Assembly (NCBI GenBank): GCA_902792795.1
Contig: CADBBB010000002.1
Location: 47,326-111,325 of the forward strand
Length of the DNA stretch: 64,000 nt
Reading direction: 5' to 3'
DNA from: an uncultured Spirochaetaceae bacterium
Lineage (GTDB): Bacteria > Spirochaetota > Spirochaetia > Treponematales > Treponemataceae
The position numbers were made by a program, and so were the translations under genes. The notes under the pieces were generated by a model. That model was given only the letters and a program-made list of their open reading frames with translations. It was not told the DNA's origin and did no database searches. Position 1 is the stretch's first letter; each line of letters starts with the position of its first letter. This document shows, one piece after another, positions 51,551-60,524 of this stretch.

Positions 51551-52102
51551 CTACTCATCCCTTACAATTGCATCGTCCGCGATGATGTCGCGGTTTTTCC
51601 AAGCCAAAAAGGCGATGGCCGCTCCTGCAAGAATAAGGGCGGCGCCGCCAACGCGGATAATCGTAAAGCCCGCCGAGCTTGGCAAGAAGAACAAAATCAA
51701 GGCCAAGAGAATCGTCGAGACAATTTCTATCACATAGCGCTTTACAGGAAATCCGTCTTTATGCAATGTCATTGTGATTGGAATTTCCACAAGCGCCGCC
51801 GCCAAAGAATAAAAGGCAAAGATATAGACCAAGGTCTGCCAGGCGAATTGAGCCACGCGCAGGGGAATGACCACGCACAAAAGGCCGATTACGATTCCCA
51901 CGGCTCCGCGAACGTAGCATTGCAGCTTGAACGTTCGGTCAACGCTTAATGGCGCCACTGCGGCCAATGTCCAGCCGCCGCTCAAAATGGCGAAAATTCC
52001 CAAGACAATGACTAAAACCTGCACGACAGGTTCCGCCGCCAAAAGCATCATCAGGCCCACGATGGCCGTCATAATTCCCAAAAAATAGTTTGAATTGTTC
52101 AT
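51551..52102 (-). CDS. HdeD/DUF308-type membrane protein
   Basis: A 183-residue integral membrane protein with about six spans in three pairs and the internal-repeat pattern of HdeD (DUF308). E. coli HdeD is linked to acid resistance; the role here is unknown. The tail DIIADDAIVRDE is cytoplasmic and acidic. It is convergent with hsp20 across terminator B and divergent from the methyltransferase gene. Confidence 0.82.
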   Translation of the reverse strand: MNNSNYFLGIMTAIVGLMMLLAAEPVVQVLVIVLGIFAILSGGWTLAAVAPLSVDRTFKLQCYVRGAVGIVIGLLCVVIPLRVAQFAWQTLVYIFAFYSLAAALVEIPITMTLHKDGFPVKRYVIEIVSTILLALILFFLPSSAGFTIIRVGGAALILAGAAIAFLAWKNRDIIADDAIVRDE

Positions 52103-52188
52103 TCTTCCATTGTATCACTCTTTGCGTGATTTTGCTAGAAAAATTTTGGCGGCCGTGGTATAATAAAAAAAATGCGCGGGGAGGTCTT

Positions 52189-52938
52189 ATGGCGGAACGC
52201 TCTTGGTTTGAAAACGAATCATTTTGGAAAAATTACGGGCCGATTATGTTTGACGCGCCAAAGTGGGCTGAGGCTCCGGGCGTGGCCGAAGCGGTTTGCA
52301 AAATCGCGGGCCTTTCAAAAGGAGCGAGCGTTTTGGACGCGGGCTGCGGTCCGGGAAGAATCAGCATCGAGCTTGCCTTGCGCGGCCTTAAAGTCACGGG
52401 CGTGGACTTGATTCAGTCCGAACTGGACGCGGCCAAGGAAAGCGCCGCCGACGAGGGCGTCAAGATTGAATGGATAAAGGACGACCTGCGGACGTTCACC
52501 AGCAAGAAAAAGTTTGACGCGGCGATAAACCTTTACACTTCGTTCGGCTACTGTGACACGATAGAAGAGGACATCCAAATTTTGCGCCGCATTGCCGACT
52601 GCGTTAAGGACGGCGGCTTTTTTATCTTGGAATGTACAAGCCGCGAAACCGCGATTAAGTTTTGGACCGAGGGCGAATGGTTTGAGCGCGCCGGCATGAC
52701 GGTTCTCACGCAGTTCAGCGTTGAAGGCGCGTGGGAGGGCTTGCGCTCCAAGTGGATTTTGCTTGGCAAGGACGGCGGCCGCATCGAGCACGAATACGTC
52801 CAGCGCCTCTACAGCGCGGTGGAACTCAAGCGCCTGATTTTGGCCAGCGGGTTCACCAGCGCGGAAGTATACGGCGGATTCAATTTTGAGCCGTATAATC
52901 ATAATATGCAAACAATGGTGATTGTGGCTAGGAAATAG
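52189..52938 (+). CDS. Class I SAM-dependent methyltransferase
   Basis: A 249-residue methyltransferase with motif I VLDAGCGPGRISIELALRG at about 50-68, acidic post-I residue GVDLIQSEL, and AAINLYTSFGYCD as motif II. The longer frame to 52090 is rejected because GGGGAGG sits just before the ATG at 52189. It resembles small-molecule methyltransferases; the substrate is unknown. It stands alone. Confidence 0.87.
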   Translation: MAERSWFENESFWKNYGPIMFDAPKWAEAPGVAEAVCKIAGLSKGASVLDAGCGPGRISIELALRGLKVTGVDLIQSELDAAKESAADEGVKIEWIKDDLRTFTSKKKFDAAINLYTSFGYCDTIEEDIQILRRIADCVKDGGFFILECTSRETAIKFWTEGEWFERAGMTVLTQFSVEGAWEGLRSKWILLGKDGGRIEHEYVQRLYSAVELKRLILASGFTSAEVYGGFNFEPYNHNMQTMVIVARK

Positions 52939-53077
52939 GTCGTCTGACCTATAACGCCGCCGTTTCGCTAGTGGTAATGTTCTTCATTCCCACTAAAATT
53001 CTTTAAAGGCGCTAGAATTCCTTCCCCAAATTCACTATAATATTCATCGCTTTTTATAAAAAAGTAAGGAATATTAT

Positions 53078-54025
53078 ATGAAAAAAATCATCGTTTTTGC
53101 GGCCGCGCTCGCGGCTTTGGCTTTGTTCTGTTCTTGCCAAAAGAAAGACAAAAAAATTAAGATTGGCGTAATTCAATTGGTTGAGCATCCCGCCTTGGAC
53201 AAAAACTATCAGGGCTTTGTTGACGGACTCAAGAACGCCGGTTTTGTTGACGGACAGCAAATTGAAATTGACTATCAGAACGCGCAGGGCGAGCAGGCCA
53301 ACTGCGTGACCATCGCGCAAAAATTGGTCAACGACCAGAGCGACTTGATTTTTGCCATCGCCACTCCCGCCGCGCAAGCCGTGGCCAACATGACGAGCGA
53401 GATTCCGATTTTGGTTTCTTCCGTAACCGACCCCAAGACAGCGCAGTTGGTCGAGTCAAACGAAAAGCCCGGTACCAATGTTTCGGGCACTTCCGACTTG
53501 ACTCCTTGCGCCGCGCAAATCGCTTTGCTCAAGCGCTTGGTTCCTTCCGCAAAAAAAGTCGCCATTCTCTTTTGCTCAAGCGAAGAGAACTCCCGCTTCC
53601 AGGCCAACCTTGCCGAAGCCGCTTGCAAAAAAGAAGGCCTTGACTTTGTTGAAGCCACAGTCTCCAACACAAACGAAGTTCAGCAAGTGGTCCAAAGTTT
53701 GGTCGGAAAAGTTGACGCAATTTACGCTCCCACTGACAACATGATCGCCTCGTCGTTCGCGACTGTAGCGCTTGTCACAACTCCCAACAAGATTCCGGTG
53801 ATTTGCGGCGAAGAAGGAATGGTTTCTGGCGGCGGCCTGGCCACTTACGGAATCAACTACTACGAGCTTGGCTTGCAGACAGCCAAGATGGCCGTCGATA
53901 TTTTGGAAAACGGAAAAAAGCCAGCCGACATGCCGATTCAGTATTTGGAAAAGTGCGACTTTAGCTACAACAAGGAAGTCGCTGAAGAGTTGGGAATCGA
54001 GATTCCCGCTGATTTGGTAAAGTAA
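53078..54025 (+). CDS. ABC importer substrate-binding lipoprotein (TrpX-like)
   Basis: A 315-residue lipoprotein (signal ending LFCSC) of the ABC_sub_bind family: KIGVIQLVEHPALD, DLIFAIATPAAQA, PILVSSVTDPKTAQLVESN, IYAPTDN and GEEGMVSGGGLATYGINYYELG are typical. Relatives bind tryptophan/tyrosine (TrpX) or other small ligands. AAGGA is the ribosome site. It precedes the permease and ATPase genes and forms one operon with them. Confidence 0.92.
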   Translation: MKKIIVFAAALAALALFCSCQKKDKKIKIGVIQLVEHPALDKNYQGFVDGLKNAGFVDGQQIEIDYQNAQGEQANCVTIAQKLVNDQSDLIFAIATPAAQAVANMTSEIPILVSSVTDPKTAQLVESNEKPGTNVSGTSDLTPCAAQIALLKRLVPSAKKVAILFCSSEENSRFQANLAEAACKKEGLDFVEATVSNTNEVQQVVQSLVGKVDAIYAPTDNMIASSFATVALVTTPNKIPVICGEEGMVSGGGLATYGINYYELGLQTAKMAVDILENGKKPADMPIQYLEKCDFSYNKEVAEELGIEIPADLVK

Positions 54026-54116
54026 GTTTTGTCAAGGCGTTTTTGTCAACGTTCTTGAATCATTACCATTACGGATAAATTTTTGGTTGTTAATCCGTAG
54101 TGGCAGGAGGAATAAT

Positions 54117-55037
54117 ATGCCGCCACTTGTAGCGTCGATGATTGGAGCCGCCAGCCAGGGAATCCTTTGGGGAATCATGGCGCTTGGCGTTTACATCACA
54201 TTTAAAATTTTGGACTTTGCCGACATGACCGTTGACGGTTCCTTCGCTTTGGGCGGCTGTTCTTGCGCCATTTTAATCGCTGGCGGAATGAATCCTCTGC
54301 TCGCGCTTTTGGTCGCGATTTTTGCGGGAATGCTTGCCGGCGCGATTACGGGGCTCCTCCACACTAAATTGAACATTCCCGGAATCCTTGCCGGAATTTT
54401 GATGCAGCTTGCGCTTTACTCAATCAATTTGCGCGTTTTGGGCGGACCCAACAAGCCGCTTTCGCGCGCCGGAAAAACAATAATGAATTACATCAGCGAC
54501 ATTTTTGGCTTGTCGCAAAGGTTCAAGGGCATGGCTCCCACTTGGTCAAGCCTTGTGGCCGGCCTTGTCTTTGCCGCCGCGCTCATCATCGCGCTTTACT
54601 GGTTTTTTGGAACCGAGATCGGAAGCTCCATTCGCGCCACGGGCAACAACGCCCGCATGAGCCGCGCGCAGGGAATCAACACCGACAACATGAAATTGCT
54701 GGCGCTTATGATAAGCAACGGCCTTGTCGCTTTGAGCGGCGGTTTGGTGATGCAGCAGCAGCGCTTTGGCGATGTTAGCATGGGAATCGGAACAATCGTC
54801 ATCGGCCTTGCTTCCATCATCATCGGCGAAGTTTTCTTTGGCCAGAAATTTTCGTTCTGGGTGCAACTTTTGGGCGTTGTGATTGGCTCGGTCATATACC
54901 GTTTGATAATCGCCCTTGTTTTGCAAATGGGAATGAAGACGCAGGACATGAAACTGTTCAGCGCGATTATCGTGGCGTTCGCGCTTTCTCTACCCGTATT
55001 GAAGAAGAAATTCAAGAGAGGAAAACAGAATGCTTGA
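54117..55037 (+). CDS. ABC importer permease (TrpY-like)
   Basis: A 306-residue permease of the BPD_transp_2 family with about eight to nine spans; TVDGSFALGGC near the start and LLHTKLNIPGILAGILMQLALYSINLRVLG in the middle are family landmarks. The ATG at 54117 follows CAGGAGG; the frame's earlier ATG at 54087 lacks a ribosome site. It overlaps the ATPase gene by eight bases. Confidence 0.93.
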   Translation: MPPLVASMIGAASQGILWGIMALGVYITFKILDFADMTVDGSFALGGCSCAILIAGGMNPLLALLVAIFAGMLAGAITGLLHTKLNIPGILAGILMQLALYSINLRVLGGPNKPLSRAGKTIMNYISDIFGLSQRFKGMAPTWSSLVAGLVFAAALIIALYWFFGTEIGSSIRATGNNARMSRAQGINTDNMKLLALMISNGLVALSGGLVMQQQRFGDVSMGIGTIVIGLASIIIGEVFFGQKFSFWVQLLGVVIGSVIYRLIIALVLQMGMKTQDMKLFSAIIVAFALSLPVLKKKFKRGKQNA

Positions 55038-55824
55038 GGTTCGGCACGTTTCAAAAACTTTCAATCCTGGTCAAATCACAGAGCGACGGGCGCTCAAGGA
55101 CGTGAGCCTTACGCTTAACGACGGAGACTTTGTGACGGTTATCGGCGGAAACGGCGCCGGAAAGTCCACGCTTCTAAACCTTATCGCCGGAGTCCACTCT
55201 TGCGACGCCGGTTCGATTTTGCTTGACGGAAACGACCTTACCCACATAAAGGAACACAAGCGCGCAAAGTATTTGGGCCGCGTTTTTCAAGACCCGATGC
55301 TTGGAACTTGTTCCAACATGCAAATAGAAGAAAACTTGGCGCTTGCCTACAGGCGCGGAAGACAGCGCACCTTGGCTTGGGGAATCACCCAAAAAGAGCG
55401 CGGCTTGTTCAAGGAGGCGCTGGCCAAATTGGAATTGGGCTTGGAAGACCGCATGACCGCGAAGGTCGGCCTTTTGAGCGGCGGTCAGCGCCAGGCTTTG
55501 ACGCTTTTGATGGCCGTTTTGCAAAAACCCCAGCTTCTTTTGCTTGACGAGCACACCGCCGCGCTCGATCCCAAGACCGCCAAAAAAGTTTTGGAATTGA
55601 CAGAATTTTTTGTCCAGCGCGACAAGCTCACAACCTTTATGGTGACGCACAACATGCGCGACGCGATTCGCTACGGAAACCGCTTGATAATGATGCTAGA
55701 CGGCCATATTGTTTACGAAGTTGGCGGCGAGGAAAAGAAAAAGCTTGAGGTCAAGGACTTGCTTGAGCGCTTTAGCGTTCATCAGGGCGAAGACACTTTA
55801 AGCGACAAAATGCTTTTGTCCTAG
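55030..55824 (+). CDS. ABC importer ATP-binding protein (TrpZ-like)
   Basis: A 264-residue ABC ATPase: Walker A GGNGAGKST, signature LSGGQRQAL, Walker B LLLLDEHTAALDP and switch His in VTHNM. Together with the binding protein and permease it completes a TrpXYZ-type importer, probably for an aromatic amino acid or similar ligand. The start lies inside the permease gene, after AGAGG. Confidence 0.95.
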   Translation: MLEVRHVSKTFNPGQITERRALKDVSLTLNDGDFVTVIGGNGAGKSTLLNLIAGVHSCDAGSILLDGNDLTHIKEHKRAKYLGRVFQDPMLGTCSNMQIEENLALAYRRGRQRTLAWGITQKERGLFKEALAKLELGLEDRMTAKVGLLSGGQRQALTLLMAVLQKPQLLLLDEHTAALDPKTAKKVLELTEFFVQRDKLTTFMVTHNMRDAIRYGNRLIMMLDGHIVYEVGGEEKKKLEVKDLLERFSVHQGEDTLSDKMLLS

Positions 55825-55848
55825 GCGTTTTTTGCCGACAATAAAAGC

Positions 55849-56553
55849 ATGAAGAAGTCTCTTTTATTTTTGGCTTTAGCATTTGGTTTTTTGGCGGGCG
55901 GAGCGTTCGCCGCTAACAGCGTGACGCTTTACAAGAACAGCGCGGTGGCGTCTTATTACGCCGACAAGTACCACGGCCGCAAAACTTCCAACGGCGAAAC
56001 ATTCAATATGTACGACATGACCGCCGCGCACAAAACCCTTCCTTTTAACACAAAAGTAAAAGTGACCAACCTTTCCAACGGAAAGTCTGTCGTCGTCCGC
56101 ATCAACGACCGCGGCCCCTTTGTCAAAGGCCGCGAAATCGATTTGTCAAAAGGGGCCGCCGTCAAAATTGGAATGATAAAAAGCGGAACGGCAAAAGTGA
56201 GCCTGGAGATTGTCGGCGGACCGGACGGCGCGGCGAGCGGCTTGCAAGGCCAAAAGGCCGACGGCAACGGCGCGAAAGGCCAAAAGGCGGGCGCCTTCGC
56301 AAAAAACGCCGCTTCCTCTGACTGCGACCGCTGGAACATACAGCTGGGCGCCTTTTCTTCCAAAAAGAACGCTTCTATTTTTGCCGCAGACGCGCAGGCC
56401 GCGGGAATAAAAAATCTCGCTTACCAAACGACAAAGAGCGGAGTTGTCCGCGTCATCATAAAAGACTTGCCGACAGAAAAAGTTCAGCCTATGTTGAACG
56501 CGCTTGAAAAAAAAGGCTATAAGGATTACCTTGTCCGCGAACGCCGCGACTAG
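55849..56553 (+). CDS. RlpA-like septal-ring protein with SPOR domain
   Basis: A 234-residue secreted protein: signal peptide 1-21, a double-psi beta-barrel RlpA domain at about 28-122 ([45 protein letters not shown]), a Gln/Ala/Gly-rich linker, and a C-terminal SPOR domain (about 158-234, [18 protein letters not shown]) that binds denuded glycan. The conserved Glu/Asp residues of active RlpA lytic transglycosylases are near positions 44 and 89, so activity is possible. It probably acts at the division site. Confidence 0.92.
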   Translation: MKKSLLFLALAFGFLAGGAFAANSVTLYKNSAVASYYADKYHGRKTSNGETFNMYDMTAAHKTLPFNTKVKVTNLSNGKSVVVRINDRGPFVKGREIDLSKGAAVKIGMIKSGTAKVSLEIVGGPDGAASGLQGQKADGNGAKGQKAGAFAKNAASSDCDRWNIQLGAFSSKKNASIFAADAQAAGIKNLAYQTTKSGVVRVIIKDLPTEKVQPMLNALEKKGYKDYLVRERRD

Positions 56554-56598
56554 GATTTGTTGTAAGACAAAAACTGCCGCCGCATTTTTGGTGTCTCT

Positions 56599-57480
56599 AT
56601 GAATAAAAGCTCGATAAAATTTCTCGCCTCGTGCGGCCTGGTGTTGACCGCGGCCATTTGGGGCTTTGCCTTTGTAATCGTAAAAGACTCTCTTGACTAC
56701 ATCGGGCCTGTTTGGATGATGGCCTTTAGATTTTCCATCGCCGCCGTTGCGCTGTCGCTTGCATTTTTTAAAAAGCTAAAGACTCTCGGACGGCGCCTGG
56801 TGGGCCGCGGGGCGTTTACGGGCTTTTTTCTGTTCGCCGCTTATGCCGTTCAAACGATTGGCTGCAAATACACAACGGCTGGAAAAAACGCTTTTTTGAC
56901 AACCCTTTATGTAATTTTGATTCCGTTTTTCGCGTGGCCTGTGTTCCATAAAAAGCCAAGGGCGGCGGCTTTGCTTGCGGCGCTTATGTCTTTGTGCGGA
57001 ATCGGAATGTTGGCGCTAAAAAAGTCTGACGGCGTTTTGTCGATGAACATTGGCGACGCGCTGACCTTGGCGTGCGGCGTGTTCTTCGCGCTGCACATTG
57101 TTTTTACAAGTTTGTTCAACCGCGACGACGACCCGATTTTGCTGACCGTCTTGCAGTTCTTTTTTGCGGCGATTTTTTCTTGGACCTTGGCGCCGATTTA
57201 CGACGGAGCGATTCCCGCCGCGCAATTGTCTAGCGCGCGCGTTCTTTGCTCCGTTTTGTATTTGGGAATTTTCAGCACGCTTGTGGCCTTTGTTTTGCAA
57301 AATGTTTGCCTTAAGTACATGGAGTCGTCGCTTGCGTCTTTGTTCTTGTCGCTGGAATCAGTCTTTGGCGTTTTGTTTGGCGCGATGTTTTTGCGCGAGC
57401 GCCTTACGCCGATAATGATTTTGGGCTGCGCCTTGATTTTTGCCGCGATTACGATTTCAAATTTAAGCGACCGAAATTAG
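56599..57480 (+). CDS. EamA/DMT-family transporter
   Basis: A 293-residue, ten-span protein made of two EamA repeats (AAIWGFAFVIVKDSLDYIGPVWMMAFRF near the N-terminus, and SLASLFLSLESVFGVLFGAMFLRE in the second half). Such carriers usually export metabolites or amino acids. No good ribosome site precedes the ATG. The cargo is unknown. Confidence 0.92.
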   Translation: MNKSSIKFLASCGLVLTAAIWGFAFVIVKDSLDYIGPVWMMAFRFSIAAVALSLAFFKKLKTLGRRLVGRGAFTGFFLFAAYAVQTIGCKYTTAGKNAFLTTLYVILIPFFAWPVFHKKPRAAALLAALMSLCGIGMLALKKSDGVLSMNIGDALTLACGVFFALHIVFTSLFNRDDDPILLTVLQFFFAAIFSWTLAPIYDGAIPAAQLSSARVLCSVLYLGIFSTLVAFVLQNVCLKYMESSLASLFLSLESVFGVLFGAMFLRERLTPIMILGCALIFAAITISNLSDRN

Positions 57481-57519
57481 CGCGGCGCTTTCTGGGTTTG
57501 CAATCGTTTGCGATAGCGC

Positions 57520-57549
57520 TAGACAAGAGTTCAGTTTTTATAGTATAAT
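57520..57549 (+). promoter_or_regulatory. Promoter of the symporter leader or a small RNA
   Basis: TAGACA (57520-57525), 18 bp, TATAAT (57544-57549). A strong terminator follows within 50 bases, so the immediate product is a transcript of about 40 nt unless transcription reads through. Confidence 0.6.
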
Positions 57550-57563
57550 GCGAACATGCAATG

Positions 57564-57597
57564 AGGCAGAACTGGGTTTCCAGCTCTGCCTTTTTTT
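57564..57597 (+). terminator. Attenuator-like terminator before the AGCS symporter gene
   Basis: Stem AGGCAGA-a-CTGG/CCAG-c-TCTGCCT (57564-57575, 57580-57591), GTTT loop, seven Ts, about 60 bases before the symporter start and just downstream of a promoter. Confidence 0.75.
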
Positions 57598-57657
57598 ATG
57601 CGGTTCGGCATTGCGTTCGTTCCGCAAAAATTCTCACTCTATTAAGGAGGCTCAAAT

Positions 57658-59151
57658 ATGATTGAGACAATTACAAAAATCAACGACTCGGTAAATTCCG
57701 TCGTTTGGGGAACCTTTGGCATCGCGCTTTTGTTCGCGGCCGGCCTTGTGATGACCATTGTCAACAAGGGCTTTCAATTCACGCATATTCCGCACTGGCT
57801 TAAAAAGACGCTCGGCGCGATTGTCAGGGACAAAAAAATAACGGCGCACACAGCCAAGGAAAACAAGGCGATTTCTCAATTCCAAAGTTTGTGCACGGCC
57901 CTTGCCGCGACAATCGGAACTGGAAACATCGTCGGCGTCGCCACCGCCATAATTCTTGGCGGACCCGGCGCGATTTTTTGGATGTGGGTGATGGCGATTT
58001 TTGGAATGATGACAAACTATTCCGAAAACGTTCTTGGCATTTACTTCCGACGAAAGGGCGCGAACGGCGACTGGCGCGGCGGCGCTATGTATTACCTTAA
58101 GGACGGCTTTGGCGGCTACAAGGGAATGAAGTGGCTTGGAACAATCCTTGCGATTTTGTTCAGTCTCTTTTGCCTTGTGGCGAGTTTTGGAATCGGAAAC
58201 ATGAGCCAAGTCAATTCCATCGCCGGCAACATGGAAGCGGCTTTCAATGTTCCTACTTGGGTGTGCGGAGTGGCGCTTGTAATCATCGCTTCAATTATAA
58301 TTTTGGGCGGCCTTAAAAGAGTCGCGTCGGTTACGGAAAAGCTTGTTCCCTTTATGGCGATAATTTATGTCATCGGCGCCTTGGTGATTTTCTTCACCCA
58401 CATAACTTCCGTTCCCGAAGTGTTCGCCGCAATCTTCAAGGGAGCCTTTGCCGCAAAGTCCGCCACTGGAGGCGTTGTCGGCTACGGCTTGCAAAAGGCG
58501 ATCACTTGGGGCTTTAAGCGCGGAGCCTTTTCAAACGAGGCGGGCTTGGGTTCTTCGGTAATGGTGCACTCATCGTCCAACGTGAAGGAGCCGGTACGCC
58601 AAGGCATGTGGGGAATCTTTGAAGTTTTTGCCGACACGATTGTCGTTTGCTCTTTGACGGCCTTCGCCGTTCTTTCGACGGGCCTTGTGGATTTGGAAAC
58701 AGGAAAAATGATTTCGCAAAACGCGGGCTCCGGCCTTGTCGGCGAGGCCTTCGCCACAGTATTTGGCGGCTTTGGACCAAAGTTCATCGCGATCGCTATT
58801 TTGCTTTTCGCTTTTTCAACTGTTCTTGGATGGAGCCATTACGGCGCCACGGCTTGGCAATACTTGTTTGGCGAAAAAACGCAGCTCATTTACAAGACGG
58901 CCTTTGTCGTGATGATTTTCTTTGGCTCAACGATGAGCCTTTCGCTCGCGTGGGATTTGTCCGACACCTTCAACGGCCTTATGATGATTCCAAACTTGAT
59001 CGGCGTTCTTTCGCTTAGCCCCCTTGTCGCGAAAATCACAAAGAACTACGTTGACAGAAAACTTGACGGAAAGGACATCGAGCCGATGCTTTCCGCCTTC
59101 CCCGAGTATCAAAAGGAAGAGTCCGCGGAAGTCAAGGCCGGCGCGGAGTAA
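57658..59151 (+). CDS. Alanine/glycine:cation symporter (AGCS family)
   Basis: A 497-residue sodium-coupled amino-acid carrier with about eleven spans. ATIGTGNIVGVATAI, GGPGAIFWMW, SFGIGNMSQVNS and FSNEAGLGSS are AGCS signatures. TAAGGAGG is the ribosome site. A promoter-terminator pair just upstream suggests attenuation. A terminator (59165-59213) follows. Confidence 0.95.
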   Translation: MIETITKINDSVNSVVWGTFGIALLFAAGLVMTIVNKGFQFTHIPHWLKKTLGAIVRDKKITAHTAKENKAISQFQSLCTALAATIGTGNIVGVATAIILGGPGAIFWMWVMAIFGMMTNYSENVLGIYFRRKGANGDWRGGAMYYLKDGFGGYKGMKWLGTILAILFSLFCLVASFGIGNMSQVNSIAGNMEAAFNVPTWVCGVALVIIASIIILGGLKRVASVTEKLVPFMAIIYVIGALVIFFTHITSVPEVFAAIFKGAFAAKSATGGVVGYGLQKAITWGFKRGAFSNEAGLGSSVMVHSSSNVKEPVRQGMWGIFEVFADTIVVCSLTAFAVLSTGLVDLETGKMISQNAGSGLVGEAFATVFGGFGPKFIAIAILLFAFSTVLGWSHYGATAWQYLFGEKTQLIYKTAFVVMIFFGSTMSLSLAWDLSDTFNGLMMIPNLIGVLSLSPLVAKITKNYVDRKLDGKDIEPMLSAFPEYQKEESAEVKAGAE

Positions 59152-59164
59152 GCGCAAAAAAAAT

Positions 59165-59213
59165 AAAGAAAATGCGGCTCCCAGTTGCGGACGGCATCTC
59201 GCCGCTTTTCTTT
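59165..59213 (+). terminator. Terminator of the symporter gene
   Basis: AAAGAAAA-t-GCGGC (59165-59178) pairs with GCCGC-TTTTCTTT (59201-59213); the 22-nt loop is long but the T-rich tail is clear. Confidence 0.65.
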
Positions 59214-59282
59214 TTCACTTACCGTTACGGGGTGGCAAGGCAACCGGGCTGGAAGCAATTAAAACGCGTAGGGAGAAGGCGG

Positions 59283-59374
59283 ACGGCCGCTCACTTTGCG
59301 GCTGACAATTTCGCGAAGCGAAATTGATGTAAATGTACATCTTACTTAACAGCCGCAACCGTGAGTAAGGCCGT
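59283..59374. other. Structured intergenic element C, three-way junction
   Basis: A 92-nt element. The closing stem is ACGGCC/GGCCGT (59283-59288, 59369-59374), CTCAC/GTGAG (59290-59294, 59361-59365) and GCGGCTG/CAGCCGC (59298-59304, 59350-59356). It encloses two hairpins: CAATTTCGC-gaa-GCGAAATTG (59306-59326) and GATGTA-aatg-TACATC (59326-59341). No reading frame or T run is associated. It may be a small RNA, a processing site or a miniature mobile element. Confidence 0.6.
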
Positions 59375-59433
59375 TCGATTCTCCCGAGAGCGTTTTGTTT
59401 TTCTTATGATTTTGGTTGTCTTTCCAACTTCCC

Positions 59434-59462
59434 TCGACAAAGGGAGCGATTTTTGCTAACAT
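59434..59462 (+). promoter_or_regulatory. Fructosamine kinase promoter, leaderless type
   Basis: TCGACA (59434-59439), 17 bp, TAACAT (59457-59462), then six bases to the ATG at 59469. Confidence 0.55.
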
Positions 59463-59468
59463 CGCCTT

Positions 59469-60437
59469 ATGAATCATTGTCCTGTTTTGCAATTCAAGTC
59501 GTTGGCCGAAGCCTTGGTGACGCTGTTTGGAAAGTCTGTCGCGATACAGCGGACTGACCGCGTGATGGGCGGAGACATAAACAAGTCTTACGCCCTGACG
59601 CTCAATACCGGCGACACGATTTTTATGAAGGCCAACGAAAAGGAAAAGGCCGCGTCCTTCACCGCGGAGGCGGCCGGCCTTTTTGCGATAGCGCAGACAG
59701 GAACGATAAGGACGCCAAAAATTCTTTGCGCGGGAACTGACGACGGCGAGGAAGTCGGCTACAGTTTTTTGCTGATGGAATACATCAATAGCGGCGAACG
59801 AAGGGCCGACTACTGGGAAACGTTGGCGCGGGAACTTGCCGCCATGCACCAGGCGGACGCGAGCGCGTTTGTAGAGCGCGACGGAACGGAAGGAACGGCC
59901 AAAAACGATGGAGGCGCCGCCGGTACGTCCAACAATTTTGGCTTTTACGAGGACAACTTTATCGGCGCGCGCCCGCAAGACAATGCGCCTTCGGCGACAT
60001 GGATAGAGTTTTTTCGCGACAAAAGGCTCGCGCCGCAATTTAAGGCGGCGGACTCCTATCTGACAAGCGCCGACCGTTCCCGCGTGACAAAATTGCTTGA
60101 CCATTTGGACGACTTTTTGATCGAGCCCAAAAAGCCAAGTCTTGTTCATGGCGACCTTTGGAGCGGGAACGTTATGGCCGGCCCGGACGGAAAGGCAATG
60201 CTCATAGATCCCGCCGCCTACGTTGGGCACGCGGAGGCCGACCTTGCGATGACGGAATTGTTCGGGGGATTCGCGACGGCCTTTTACCAAGCCTACCGGG
60301 AGGCCAATCCTCTTGAGCCGGGTTACGAAAAGCGCCGCGACATTTACAACCTTTACCAGCTTTTAAATCATTTGAATCTTTTTGGCCAGAGTTACCTCGG
60401 CGCGGTTTTAAGCATAGTCGACGAATATGTGGGCTAG
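59469..60437 (+). CDS. Fructosamine/ketosamine-3-kinase family protein
   Basis: A 322-residue kinase of the fructosamine-kinase family, which phosphorylates sugar-amine adducts on proteins and so helps remove glycation. MGGDINKSYAL and IFMKANEK (ATP Lys) lie at the N-lobe; LVHGDLWSGN is the catalytic loop and IDPAAYVGHAEADLAM the Mg-binding segment. A Thr/Gly/Ala-rich insert sits near 140-155. No ribosome site is visible and the -10 box is six bases upstream. Confidence 0.92.
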   Translation: MNHCPVLQFKSLAEALVTLFGKSVAIQRTDRVMGGDINKSYALTLNTGDTIFMKANEKEKAASFTAEAAGLFAIAQTGTIRTPKILCAGTDDGEEVGYSFLLMEYINSGERRADYWETLARELAAMHQADASAFVERDGTEGTAKNDGGAAGTSNNFGFYEDNFIGARPQDNAPSATWIEFFRDKRLAPQFKAADSYLTSADRSRVTKLLDHLDDFLIEPKKPSLVHGDLWSGNVMAGPDGKAMLIDPAAYVGHAEADLAMTELFGGFATAFYQAYREANPLEPGYEKRRDIYNLYQLLNHLNLFGQSYLGAVLSIVDEYVG

Positions 60438-60524
60438 GCCGGCGCTTTTTGGTCAGTAACCAGTCTCCGCCGCGCTTAAGTGTTCCTCCTAGAACGCCGA
60501 TAATATATCGACAAGGAGCGCTTT

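Noticed and set aside
59346..60290. A 314-codon open frame on the minus strand
   Set aside because: Antisense shadow of the fructosamine kinase gene, with very basic low-quality composition.
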